Notes under the pieces: generated by a model
Database searches by the model: none
The model's input: only the letters and a program-made list of their open reading frames with translations
What the model was told of the DNA's origin: nothing
Part shown: piece by piece, positions 33,476 through 44,649 of the stretch
Layout: each line of letters begins with the position of its first letter
Position numbering within the stretch: the stretch's first letter is position 1
From: Trichodelitschia bisporula
Taxonomy: Eukaryota > Ascomycota > Dothideomycetes > Phaeotrichales > Phaeotrichaceae
Direction of reading: 5' to 3'
DNA: 64,000 bases
Assembly (NCBI GenBank): GCA_010356995.1
Contig: ML996696.1
Span: 684,364 to 748,363, forward strand
Position numbers and translations under genes: made by a program

Positions 33476-34272
33476 AGAGCTGTAGCCCTTGCTGCTCCGA
33501 GCTTCCGAGCTTCGACTTCTCTATCCCCTTCATGCTTCCCCGCTCCTCTACTCTTCTCCATTCCTCCACTACATCCACTCCTCCGCCCTCCTGTCCCTCT
33601 CTCGCCTTTAGTGGGTGATCTTCCTCCCTACTCGCTACGCGCAACACCCCATCCGCCCACCTACCCCCCTACCTGGGCAGCTACGTATGTAGCTCTCTAC
33701 TTCGTATCCCTCTATCCCTCAGCAGCTCCAGGCCAACCAGTGGGGTGTCGCCGTTAAAGGCGCCCCTCACCCCTCCCCTAAATCTCCTGGCCAATTCCCA
33801 TCTACCCCCCCCCCCCACTCAATCCAGTCATAATTCGTCGCCAGCTCCTACAAAGCATTGCCCCTGGGCCAGGGAGAGCAGCAGAGCTCCCCACCCACCA
33901 CTCGCATCGAAGCACACACTGCGCCGGGCTGCAGCGCATCGAGGTCACGCCCGTCGATCCACGAAGCTACGTCGGTTGGGCATGAATATTGCGCCGAGGG
34001 TGAGAAGACGTGGGCGCTTCTTTGTCGCCTGGTTTTTTTGCGCAAACAGCTTCTCCCCTTTCTGTCGCATCATCTTCGTCATTGCCACTCAGGCCATTTC
34101 GATGTGTTCCTGATGCTTCCATGGCTCAATGCTTCTATAGTCAGGTCGGCGCACTCGGAACTTGTGTGAAACACTTTGGGGGGTGGTGAGGGGGAATGAG
34201 GGGTAGGTGAGGCGCTGATAAGGCTCTGATAAGGCACGTCAGAGGCGCTAAGGTGTCAATGTCAAAACACGA

Positions 34273-34415
34273 GACGACGAGGCGACGAGGCCACAAGGCC
34301 ACAAGGCCACAAGGCGACGAGACCACGAGGCCACGACGCATTAAGGCATTAAGGCAATAAGGTACTAAGGCATTAACAGGCTGGGGCAGCAAGGCAGCGA
34401 GGCGGTGAGGCATCA
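34273..34415. repeat. Degenerate 8-9 bp minisatellite
   Basis: Units such as GGCCACAAG are repeated three times exactly, then drift through ACGAGGCC and ATTAAGGC variants to GCAGCGAGGC. Each unit keeps an AAGGC or GAGGC core. About 16 units are countable. Not coding. Confidence 0.8.
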
Positions 34416-34978
34416 CGCTTTTCCGGCAATCCGGTTGCACAGCCATACCGCCTCGACTTTCCCATCCCACCAGCCACACCGTCTCGACTCTCCCACTCCG
34501 CGAGCCGCACCCGTCACGACCTTCCCACATCACCTGCCCACCACCGCCGTCTCGACCTCCCCCCGGCCTCGCGTCGACAAGCACTGACATCCCCGCCTTC
34601 TCTCCGACGGCGAGTTGCTGCCCTTCTCAACACCATATCTGAGTGTGTATAGGTATCACTCCACTGACTTTACAGCTTCACCCTCCCCCTTCATCCCCCG
34701 CTCCATCCGTTGCCTCAATTGCACCAAGTACGGGTTGCCAGTCTCCCGCACCCACACTCGCACCCACACCCGCACTATCACCACTTTGTCTCACCCACCA
34801 TGCCAACCGCTGCAAGCCACTCGCCTCGCGCTGCCCTCCGGCGCAGGGCAGACAGCATGGACGCCTATTTCTGTCCTTGAACTCCTCCCCCTCTTTGTTT
34901 CCTTCTGCTGTATCTTCTTCACTTCCCTCCATCCCTCCATCCCTCTCCACCACATCTCCTTACTTACCTCAATCCCCT

Positions 34979-35263
34979 NNNNNNNNNNNNNNNNNNNNNN
35001 NNNNNNNNNNNNNNNNNNNNNNNNNNNNNNNNNNNNNNNNNNNNNNNNNNNNNNNNNNNNNNNNNNNNNNNNNNNNNNNNNNNNNNNNNNNNNNNNNNNN
35101 NNNNNNNNNNNNNNNNNNNNNNNNNNNNNNNNNNNNNNNNNNNNNNNNNNNNNNNNNNNNNNNNNNNNNNNNNNNNNNNNNNNNNNNNNNNNNNNNNNNN
35201 NNNNNNNNNNNNNNNNNNNNNNNNNNNNNNNNNNNNNNNNNNNNNNNNNNNNNNNNNNNNNNN
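34979..35263. other. Assembly gap (285 N)
   Basis: A run of 285 undetermined bases. It removes the 5' part of the gene that continues at 35264 and separates a C/T-rich leader-like stretch from it. Confidence 1.
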
Positions 35264-36043
35264 CTCCTCATCTCGCAATCCCAGCCCGACCACTGCCACG
35301 AGCCCACCCTGCGCACCCTCTCCCCCTCCACGCCCCTCGCCCTCTGCGCTCCCGCCGCCGCCGCCGCTTTGAAGAGCTGGTCTATCCTCCCGGGCCGCGT
35401 CGAGGCCCTGCAGCAGTACGACCCGGCCACGCCGTCGTCCCTGCGCCGCATACCCGTCCCGGCGCTCGGGTGTGCGCATGGTGAGATCACCGTTGCGTTG
35501 ATGCTCCCGCCATGGGGCAGCTTGGACGTCAATGGCTTGCACACGGCGCTGGGGATCACGTACACCTCCCCCACCGCACCCGGCATCCAACCCGAACACA
35601 TCTCGATCCTGTACTCCCCGCACGGACTCCCCGCAGCCTCTATCGAGCCGTGGGCCAAACACGTCCTGCGGGGCGAGCGCGTCACGGTGTTATTTCACAG
35701 TTTGTCCGTTGTGGATACGCCGTGGTGGATGGGCGGGAATGTGGCGCGGGGGGTGGAGGGGGGATTGGAGGTGGCTAGGGTGGTTAGACCTAGGGTGTGG
35801 GTTGCGGCGCACGAGGGGAGGAAGCATGCGGGGGGGTTGATGGCGAGGGTGGGGGGGGTGGTGAGGAGGGGGGTTGAGGTGCAGGATGTGCGCGTGGAAG
35901 GGGTTAGGGTTTTGGGGTTGGGAGGGGGTGAGAGCGTGGTTGTTGATGCGGAGGGGGGCGTTGAGGGGGGGGAGAGGGGGTTTGGGCGCGGGGAGGAGAG
36001 GGGAGAAGGGGAGAAGGAGGCGGTGGAGAAGGGGCGTGAGTAG
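35264..36043 (+). CDS. Metallo-beta-lactamase-fold hydrolase-like protein (5' part lost in the gap)
   Basis: The frame is open from the first base after the gap to the stop at 36041-36043, giving 259 visible residues. It opens with LLISQSQPDHCHEPTLRTL, which matches the ISQ-x-x-DHCH-x-x-TL form of the metal-binding motif in UlaG-like metallo-beta-lactamase proteins of plants and fungi. This replaces the canonical HxHxDH and keeps the Asp-His pair. HISILYSPHG and VTVLFHSL fit later strands. The last about 90 residues are Gly/Glu/Val-rich low complexity, encoded by extremely G-rich DNA. The N-terminus cannot be seen, so neither exon structure nor targeting can be described. Enzymatic activity is not established for this family in fungi. 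Confidence 0.7.
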   Translation, partial: LLISQSQPDHCHEPTLRTLSPSTPLALCAPAAAAALKSWSILPGRVEALQQYDPATPSSLRRIPVPALGCAHGEITVALMLPPWGSLDVNGLHTALGITYTSPTAPGIQPEHISILYSPHGLPAASIEPWAKHVLRGERVTVLFHSLSVVDTPWWMGGNVARGVEGGLEVARVVRPRVWVAAHEGRKHAGGLMARVGGVVRRGVEVQDVRVEGVRVLGLGGGESVVVDAEGGVEGGERGFGRGEERGEGEKEAVEKGRE

Positions 36044-36599
36044 GGTGGTGAGGAATGGGTGGTAGTGACTTGATGGGTGGAAGCACACATGGACGGTGCT
36101 TGGCGGTTTCGATGGCTTAGTGAGTTCCATTCTACCAGCATCTTCTTCTTAGAGCGTAGAACAATGCAAGCACATCTACCCCAATACTCCGCTCGAGGCA
36201 GTACACTTCCACCGCGTGGTCTCCATGCAACGCGACTGCACCCAGCGCCCATCCTCGTCACACCCTGATCTGGCAGCGCCCGGGCGATATCGTCGCTTCA
36301 GGGCAGCGCAGCCTTATAACCGGGTAGCCACGTGTGTCTCGGCCCAATGACGTCTACCGGCCCTGCCATCCAAACCGCATCACGACCACCTCACCTGCAT
36401 CTCAACGCCTTCTCCCAGCATATCCAGGCAGCCCCCTTCCCCCACCAGGCGGGGCAAGCTCAGCACCGAGCATCGAAGGCACCCACTGCGAGAGCGCAAT
36501 CAATAATCCAGCCCAGCTGGCCGGCGGACGGGTATAAATCCCGCCCGTCCGCCCACCGATTCAAACTCTCCATCAGCACCAGCACCGCCTCTTCTCTCG
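36044..36599. other. Region between the MBL-like gene and the satellite tract
   Basis: About 550 bp with no gene seen. Non-repetitive, mixed composition; the right end passes into the first tandem array. Confidence 0.4.
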
Positions 36600-37550
36600 C
36601 CTTCCCATCTCATTTACTCTTTGCACGAGGCATCATCTCTGTTGCTCTCTTTCTGGCTCAAGTAGCTCCCAATCCATCGTTTCTTCTTCGGTTCGTCTCC
36701 ACGATTCAGCGCGAGGCATCTTCTCCGCTGTGCTGCTTCTGGGACCAGCTAAAATCAACGCAATTGCCTCTTCTTCGGCTCGTCTCTGCGATTCAGCGCG
36801 AGGCATCGTCTCCGCTGCTGATCCTGGGGGGGGAGTCGAAGAGGAAGTATTGTCCCTCCTTCGCCTCATCCCCACTCTTCCTCGCGAGGCTGAGTACTCG
36901 CGGCGCGCATCCTGGGGCCGCAGCATCCCGCATTATTGCCTCTTTCTTCGGCTCGTCTCCACGATTCAGCGCGAGACTGAGTTCTCGCTGTGTGCATCCT
37001 GGGGCCAGTGCAAGAAGAGGTATTGTCCCTCCTTCGGCTCATCTCCACGATTCAGCGCGAGGCTGAGTCCTCGCTGCGGACTTCCTGCCTGTCGAATGCA
37101 GCAAGGAATTATCTCTTCTTCGGCTCATCTCGACGATTCAGCGCGAGGCTGACTCTCCGCTGCAGACTTCCTTGCTGGCGAACAGGAGGACAAATTGTCT
37201 CTCTCGCCTCATCCCCACTCTTCCTCACGAAGCATCGTCTCCTTCCCGCTCATCTTGGATGATGACGATGATGGTATATTGTTTCTTCTTCGGCTCACTC
37301 CACTCTTTCGCACGAGGTATCGTCTCCGCTGTGCTGCTCCTGTGGCCGCAGCATCCCGCATTATTGTCTCTTTCTTCGGCTCGTCTCCACGATTCAGCGC
37401 GAGGCCGAGGCCCCGCTGCGGACTTCCTGGTCCTCAATCAAAATGATCCATGGTCTCTCCTTGGGCTCATCTCCACTCTTTCGCACGAGGCATCGCCTCA
37501 CGTTCATCCTGGTTTTGAAATCCACCTCGATATCGTCCCTCCTTCGCCTC
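36600..37550. repeat. Tandem array A, 86-87 bp period, about 11 copies
   Basis: A core close to TTCGGCTCRTCTCCACGATT, followed by CAGCGCGAGGC, recurs with starts near 36687, 36774, 36860, 36947, 37034, 37119, 37204, 37290, 37376 and 37462, spacings of 85-87 bp. Flanking partial copies are visible near 36610 and 37541. Two core variants are interspersed: CACGATTCAGCGCGAGG and CACTCTTTCGCACGAGG. The copies are diverged but the period is strict. The period is not a constant multiple of three and the copies read in different frames, so this is not a repeat protein. Confidence 0.9.
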
Positions 37551-37559
37551 CAGAACCCC

Positions 37560-40230
37560 TCCTTTCCCCACGGGCCCAGCACCATCCCTCCCATCCAGGA
37601 CCACCGTACTCCACATCGATTCCAGCACCCAACACCCTCCCCCACCCGCCCCCGTCCGGTCGGGGTGGTATCCGGGGGAGTCCGACACGCTTCTCGATCT
37701 CCGCCCCTGCGTCCCGCCCCTCGGCACTCCCACCCGGGGCTGGCCAGACTACCAAACTCTCAAAACGTGTCTCCGCCGTCGGCGCCTCACGTCCGGTGCG
37801 GGCCCGTAACGTTATCCGGGGCCTCCTTCTCAGCCTCTGATCTCCGCCCCGGCGTCTCGTCCTCGACAACCCACCTCGACTACCCAACTCGTTCGGGGGC
37901 CGGCCAGGCTGTCTACCGAGACCGTTCATGCTCTGCCGTCGGTGCCGCACTCCCGTCGCCATCATCCATCGCCATTCCAGCTCTTCGCTCCCGTCCGGTC
38001 GGGACGGCATCCGGGAAACCTACAACCCCGCAAGATCTCCGCCCTGGTATCCTGCCCTCGGCACTCCCACCGGGGGCTGGCCAGGCCACGAAACTCGCCA
38101 AGTCATGTCTCCGCCGTCGGCGTCGCGCGCCCGTCGCCATCATCCATCGCTATTTAGCTCTTCGCACCCGTTCCGTCCGGGCCGGCAGTTGGGACCTCTA
38201 CTCTACCCCCATATTCCCACCCCCTGGTATCCTGCCCTCGGCACTCCCACCCGGGGCTGGCCAGACGGCCAAAGGTATAAAGCGATTTCTCCACTGTCGG
38301 CGCCGCGCGCCCGTTAGTATCTATCGCCATCCGCCAGGTCTTCCGCCTCACGCCCGGTGCTGGCCGGAAGCCGGGCGCCTATCCGGCCACAATATTCCCG
38401 CGCCTGGTGTTCCGTCCTTCGCTACCTCTACTTGCTCGGGGCTGGCCGGGCGCTCATCCATCTCTCTGCATGCTCCTACCGTTGGTCCCGCGGGTACCTC
38501 GCCATCATCAATCGCTACGAGCCAGGCTTTCCGCCTACGGTCGGGTCCGGGCCGGTGAATCGGGCGCCTAGAGAGGCAGCGCTATCTCCGCGTCCCGACG
38601 TCCCGCCCTTCGCTACCCGCACTCTTCTGGGGCCTGGTTGGGCGTGGCAAGATGAAATATGGTCCTGCCGTCGGCGCCCCGCCCCGCTACTGTCATCTAT
38701 CGCTATGAACTACGCCTTCTGCCTACCATCGGTTCCGGGCCGGTACGCCGGGCAGGCAGAAATGCAAATCCATCTCCGCGCCCGGCGTCCCGTCCTCGCT
38801 ACCTCTACTCCATTAGGGCTGGCCGGGCATGTACGCCAGAACTACTATTGTCCTGCCGTCGGCGCCGCGCCCCGCCACCATCGTCTATCGCTATCTGCCC
38901 GGTATTAGGCGAGCGCGACTGGCACGGCCGGAAACTCATCAACATGCTCCAGCTTCCAGATCATGAACTGAAATCCAATCACCGGGTCAGGGCCGGTAAA
39001 TCGGGCCCTCAAGCGCATCAAGCGATCTCCGTGCCCGGCGTCTCGTCCTCACTGCCCCTACTCAGTCAGGGCCGGCCGTGCACGGGAAGTAGTGGCTTCA
39101 TTCTCCTACTGTCGGCGCTGCGCGGACACGCCGTCGTGAGCTATCGCCATACGCCAGGCCTTCCGCCTCGCGTTTTAGCCGGGCCGGCAGCCGGGACGCA
39201 TTTCGGCACGTCGTATCTCTACCCCCGGCAGGTCATGCCAACCTCTCATGCGCTCGCTCGGGCTGGCCGGGCAGTATGAGCTGACCAAATACACTCGGTG
39301 CTGGCTCGGTTCATGACGACCTCCGCATACGCCCTTGCCGCCGGCGCTGCTTATACCTACCGCCATCGTCCATCGCCATCTACCAGTTCTTCCGCCTCAC
39401 GTCCGGTCTAAGCCGGCAGCTAGGACGCCCTCCTCCCTTCGTATCTCTGTCCCCGGCAGGGCATGCCAACCGCTCATTCGCTCCCTCGGGCTGGCCGGGC
39501 AGTACGAACTGACCAAACATGATCGGGGCTGGCCTGGGCCTACACTATATTCATCTACAGTCCCGGCGCTGGCGCCGCTTCCACCCGTCGCCATCGTCCA
39601 TCGCCATTCCAGCTCCTCGCCCCCCATCCGGCCGGGCCAGTACGTCGGGCTTTCCAACCACCCATAATATCTCCGCGCCCGGCGTCCCGTCCTCGCTACC
39701 CCTATTTGGTCAGGGCGGGCCGGGCGAATGACGGAGAAACTCTATTGTCCTGTCGTCGGCGCCACGCGCACCTGTCGTCGTGAGCTATCGCCATGCGCTA
39801 GGTCTTCCGCCCTACATTCGGGCCGGGCCGGCAGCCCGGACGCAGCACGCCACCTCGTATCTCTACGCCCGACACGGCATCCCGGCCCATCATTCGCTCG
39901 CTCGGGGCCTGTGGGCATGAAAAGCTGGATACGCATGCTCGGTGCTGGTCCAGGCCTAGAGCACCTTCGTCAATGGTCCCGCCGCTGGCGCCGCTTGCAC
40001 CCGTCGCTATCGTCCGTCGCCATCCGCCATATCTTCCGCTCCGTCGGGCAAAAGTATCCCGGCAAGAATGTGCCCCGCCGGTCAGCGCCGCGCACCAGTG
40101 CCCGGGCGCGCTTCGGTGACCCCGGTGCTGGGATCGGCTGGCTGCGCAGATAAACAATGCGGCGTGGCCAGGTTAACAATATGACGACCATAATGCTTCC
40201 GTCCTCGGCGCTCCTCCACTTTATCCCATG
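37560..40230. repeat. Tandem array B, about 160-250 bp degenerate units, about 13 copies
   Basis: Each unit carries, in order, a TGCCGTCGGCGCCGCGC-like element, a CATCNATCGCCAT element, CCGGGCCGG, CCCGGCGTCCCGTCCTCGCTAC and GGGCTGGCCGGGC. The first element is found near 37771, 37931, 38108, 38289, 38473, 38663, 38851, 39103, 39336, 39559, 39746 and 39976, with weaker copies near 40071 and 40197. Spacing grows from about 160 to about 250 bp rightwards. All copies are in the same orientation. Very GC-rich; no conserved reading frame. Confidence 0.85.
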
Positions 40231-40319
40231 CGCTCTGCCTGCGCTGGTGCCGCGCAACGGCGGCGGGGCGTGTTGGCATAGCTTCGTATGCTGAGGTTGG
40301 CAGGGCGTGGGGATGTACG

Positions 40320-43300
40320 ATGCAGCTGGTCCGGGGCGTGAGGAGTGCGAGTGATGCCTCCGGCTGCTCGGCGGCCAGGCTCTCCTACTCCTCCAGCCAT
40401 GCTGCGGTTGGCGTGTCCTGCGCGGGATATGCGGCTGGGCCGGCGGTCAGGAGCAGAAGTGTTGCAATATATGCGGCTGTCGTTTGCTCGTCTTTCGTGG
40501 TCCGACGGATACGGCACACGCTACGGTCGACGTGCCCTCGTCACGCCTAGCATCGACTCTGCTGGGATGCGCAAAGAGGGAGATGATGTTGCCGTCGTTT
40601 TCTCGTCTTCCGGAGTCGACACCGGACGCGCTACGCGTTGCTATCCTTGTGTCTTCGGCATATGCGGATGGCGGCTAGGCCGGGGCCGTGAAAGGTCTAT
40701 TTTATGCTGCTGCCGGCGTGCCCTCGTCACGCCGAATACGGCTCGGTCGGGTCCAGAATCAGAAGACCAATGCTAGGCCTTTCGAGCCCGTTCGCGACCC
40801 GGAGGGTCTCGGGTAAATATGCCCGTTCCTCCCTTGCAATGCGCTGACCCCCTAGATGTACTGGATTCCGCGGCTTTGACGAGGTCGGAACAGCGTCGCA
40901 TGTCCCGCTGGGTCTCAACCTACTTCCGGGACAGAGCCTCGGTCCCCTTCGCGCGACACGTATGCTCCCGTTGTCTGCTCGTCTTCCGAAGCGTATACCG
41001 ACGGACCTCTCACCACGGCTGCTGCTACAGGTGTTCTATTCATCGCTGTTTCTCCATCGACATCACCAACTTTCATGGTTATGCTTTGGTACCCAACAAT
41101 GCGAAGCTATGCTCCTGTCCGGTCCTCTCTCGCTTCTGGTTAAGCCCGACTCGGTCCGGTAGGCCCCCTCCCACCATTCCCCGCTCCTTAGTCTAGGTCA
41201 GGCTGATACTGGGTAAAGCATCCCGGCTGGTCTCACTACCTATCCATTCCCGGCTCCTAAGCCTAGGTCAGGTTGATATAGGGTGAGGCATTCCGGCATT
41301 TAACCCGTCTTCCATATGTGCGCTGGCCGGTGTCTGGATCCTCTCCCCCACCTCATATTGCGCCTCTGTCTCTGGGATCTGGCGGAAGGTGCTCAGTGCC
41401 ACATTTATGTGCGACGGCCCTAGGTGTGCCACAGCCCGAGTCCGGCTGGTGCAATGGGCCGCCTTGTCATCCATCAGAACCTGGTGCTCGGCATCCCATC
41501 GCGGCTCCCATGATCGCGCCCCCGTTTCCGAAAGCATTGTCAATCAAGAGCATACGGCCCACCCGCGCCGCGTCCCGCGTGGTGCTGAGGAGGTCAAGCT
41601 CTTCAACGATGGCCGGCCTGTCCATTTAGCCCGACAGCAAGTCTCCAACCGGTGTCTCGGCCCGTGCATCGGCCCGTGCATCGCGATCGCCTCGCTCACG
41701 GGAGACTTTCCAGGGCTTCGCCATCCAATTCGATGCGGCTCGCCCGCGTGGCGTCCCGCGAGCGGCCACGCATCCTATCGCTGCATGCCGCTCTGCGCGG
41801 CTCGGTCCAGCACCATCACTTAGTTCATCTTATCTCTCAACCCCCTATGGCCCGGGCCGTCCCTAGGCCGGACAACATCTGCCCGAATTGCCGTTCCGGT
41901 CTCGCTGGGTCATTTTATCTCAATGCTTGCGCCGGTCTCCGGGCCGCCTTCAACAACCTCGATTCGGCTACGGCTGTCGAGTCCCGAAGTCGGGCCCGGC
42001 GAGGAGCCTGTTCTCGCCATTGTTCCCATGGCCGGTTAGCTCGTCTAGCCGCACCTCCCATGCTTGGTTCGTGCCCGGGGGCCCGGGCGGCGAGAATGTC
42101 CAGCACTTGCGGGCCCGGTGTGACCCTCCTGTCACATACCGGCAGCCGTCCTACCCGGCGTGTTCCGCTTTCAGCCTCGTTGGCCGAGCCTGGATCCGGA
42201 ATTTAGGGCAACTCGTCGGCTCGTGCCTAAGCCCGGCGGCTGAACACGAAGGACGATTGCGGGCTCGGTCTCTGCGCAAGCATTCGAATTTGGGGTTACG
42301 GCCCCTTCTGCCAGGTCAAGACGACAGCATATTTCGGTGGCCTATCTTCCTCTCGTAGCCGCGGCACCAGTCCCCTCACTCCCACCGATCAGACAGATCT
42401 TCCAAGACCTCATCGATGCACCCCCACACCACCGCCATCAAAACCCTCAACACCCTCACTATCAGCATTTGCGTATGCGTTTGCACAGACGCTGTCAAAA
42501 GAGACCCAACCAGACAAGTCAAGTATCCCATGACCTCTGGCGCACACCGTATCAACAGCTGGATATGATTTCGGCCCTGTCTCCTGTGTGCTGGCCGGCC
42601 CACTGGATGTTTCGTAATCCACGCCCAGAATCAGTTCCCTGCGCCGTTTTCCATCGGCATATTCATCTCCACGACATGTCCGTGGCGCCTTTGGACTACA
42701 TGGCTTCATCGCCGGCGGTTCCTGGGCCAAAGTCCAAATGAACAATGTGCCGGTGTCTGGCCCCAAACTCAAATGGCGAACGTGACGGTGTCTGGCATTC
42801 GACTCTGCGAGTCCATCTGCCGGCGTCCGTCGTCCGATACAGATGGCGACTGTGCCAGATCCGCCTTTGCAGCCGAGTCCAACGCCCACCCGCGGCGCCC
42901 ACGGCTGCTATATCAAGTCTAAGGGCTACTTGGCCCGTCCCGCTCCGCTAAGGTCACTCATAGCACCAGTCCGGAAACTCGGGCTCAACATTCATCTCTA
43001 CTGTGCGTAAGGGTCGCCCACTTGTTCTAGGACTCAGCGTCGGGAGACGGGGCCCAAAAATCAGCGGCCTATGTCGGTGAGCTTGGCTGCTCGCTGTCTA
43101 GTCGGGCATAGTCTTCTACTACTGTATTCGTGCCTTGTCGGCTGCACGGCTTCATCGCCCGGCTCGAGTGTGGATCACCGAAGGTCTATCATCGGGCTCC
43201 CTCGCTGCCCCGCGGTTCTGGGTACTGTGACAAATTATTCATTGTCCCGCGGCGGCTGCGTGGCTTCGTCACGCGGCTCGGGCCGAGACGCACTAAATGG

Positions 43301-43450
43301 ATTTATGCCCCGCTCGCTGCTCCGCAGTCACCGGCATAACCAAGTCAAGATGCATCTTCTACCCCCCCGCTGTCCCGCAGTCCCGGACCTTGACTAGCCG
43401 ATATGTACCTTTTGGCCCCCTCGCTGCCTTGCAGTCCTCGGGCGGCCTTC
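40320..43450. repeat. Mixed short tandem duplications (region C)
   Basis: Several local families. CGTGCCCTCGTCACGCC occurs at 40531 and 40717 within related about 186-bp stretches. A roughly 70-bp unit with CCTAGGTCAGGYTGATA is duplicated at about 41178-41231 and 41247-41298. A roughly 40-bp unit ending CGGTGTCTGG is duplicated near 42740-42810. A CTCGCTGCCCCGCAGTC-like unit of 53-56 bp, with a 112-114 bp dimer, occurs near 43201, 43313, 43367 and 43420, with its partner GGCTGCRYGGCTTC at 43140 and 43254. No gene recognised. Confidence 0.7.
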
Positions 43451-44640
43451 CAAACGTCTCTTGCCTCGTGGCGGCTGCGGCGTCTTGGGCCGCCTATCCA
43501 GCAGCAATTTACCGTGGGACCCGCCGCGAGCTCTCGGTCCGAAGATCTCGGTCGGATCAACTGAACTGTATTCGTGCAGTACGATTCTACTTGAGCTCGG
43601 CCTCGCTTTCACTCGTTCGGCCGTTCAGGTCGGGCCAAGTACAACGACCCTCGATCGTGGTGCTCCGGTGGAAGCTGGAGCCACCCAGGCCTGGCCGGGT
43701 TTGTAAACCTTCTATCTCATTCAGCTCTCCTTCTTTATTAGCCATGCGGGGTGATCCGGACCAGTGACCAGTCTGTCCAGACCTAACGAACTAAGGATCG
43801 GCCCAAGCTTCACCCAGCACGGTGCAGGCGGATCATGTGCGGCTTGTGCCTCAACCCATTTCTGCCATGCCTTCGTCATGCCAAATGGCCTACTACGCTC
43901 CGGTCCCACTCGAACTTCATAATTGCCGGCCCCGAATTAAGACATCTGATTTTGGGCGTCCTTCAGACCATGAAATGGCCGGGTCTGAACCTTTAACGCA
44001 TCATTGCCGGTGTTGCCCCACCTTCTGAACTTTACTACCAGACGTCCTCCCGTCGTCACATCACCGCCAGCTGGAGTTGTGATTTCTCAAAACAGGACCT
44101 ACGTGCTCGCACGCTGCCTGCGTCTCGCAGTTCGACAAAGGTTAACAGATGTATCTGCTGAGCCAGGATTACCTCATTTCCATCAGATGGTCTGGTCGGC
44201 TCCACCTCAGGCCCTGTGCCTAACTGTCCTATGATTTGGCGGGTTTGCGGCCGACCTCACTCAACCCGTATGGGATCGCTTCGTTTCCGATTCGTCCTAA
44301 TGGCATCGTTCTCCGGTTCAGCATTAACGAGCCGAGTAAATCTCACAGGACCATTACTTTTGCGCTGTGTCCAGCGGGCCCCGGGCGACCACTTATCGCA
44401 TGAACTGTTCGGCTCGGCGCGCGGTCGACATCGACGACGATGTATCGTGCCAGGCAACTTTTGCCATCCTGTCATGTCCGCGGCCGGCCGCGCCCGGAAG
44501 TCTCGAGTGCCATTTTGCCCAATTATGGATCGCCATGACTGCCCTGTGTGCGAGATGAAGCGCTGTCTGGCGCCAGGAGGAATTCACCCATTGCTGTGGT
44601 CTTCTGGCGGGGGCTGGCTAGCAGCACCCACTTCCAATGT
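43451..44640. other. Non-genic, weakly repetitive stretch
   Basis: About 1.2 kb with composition like the neighbouring arrays (TCGG and CCGG rich, lower GC than array B) but only faint internal repetition, for example ATTGCCGG elements near 43920 and 44003. No protein homology is recognised in any frame. Confidence 0.4.
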
Positions 44641-44649
44641 ACCTGCCGT

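Larger units (their letters stand above)
32621..34978. other. Long low-complexity upstream region of the zinc-module gene
   Basis: About 2.4 kb before the assembly gap, with no convincing gene. It is dominated by purine- or pyrimidine-rich blocks: a GTG/GAG repeat, a GAA microsatellite, CT-rich sequence around 33480-33790 and 34440-34970, and a 9-bp minisatellite. The right end, C/T-rich and CACCC-repeat rich, may be the promoter and leader of the gene that starts inside or before the gap. Confidence 0.45.

Noticed and set aside
37443-38558. A 371-codon frame across arrays A and B, rich in Pro/Ser/Arg with recurring GAGQ and SSIAI elements
   Set aside because: The repetition follows the DNA units, the frame is not kept between units, and no signal peptide or processing pattern is shared; the high GC explains the lack of stops.
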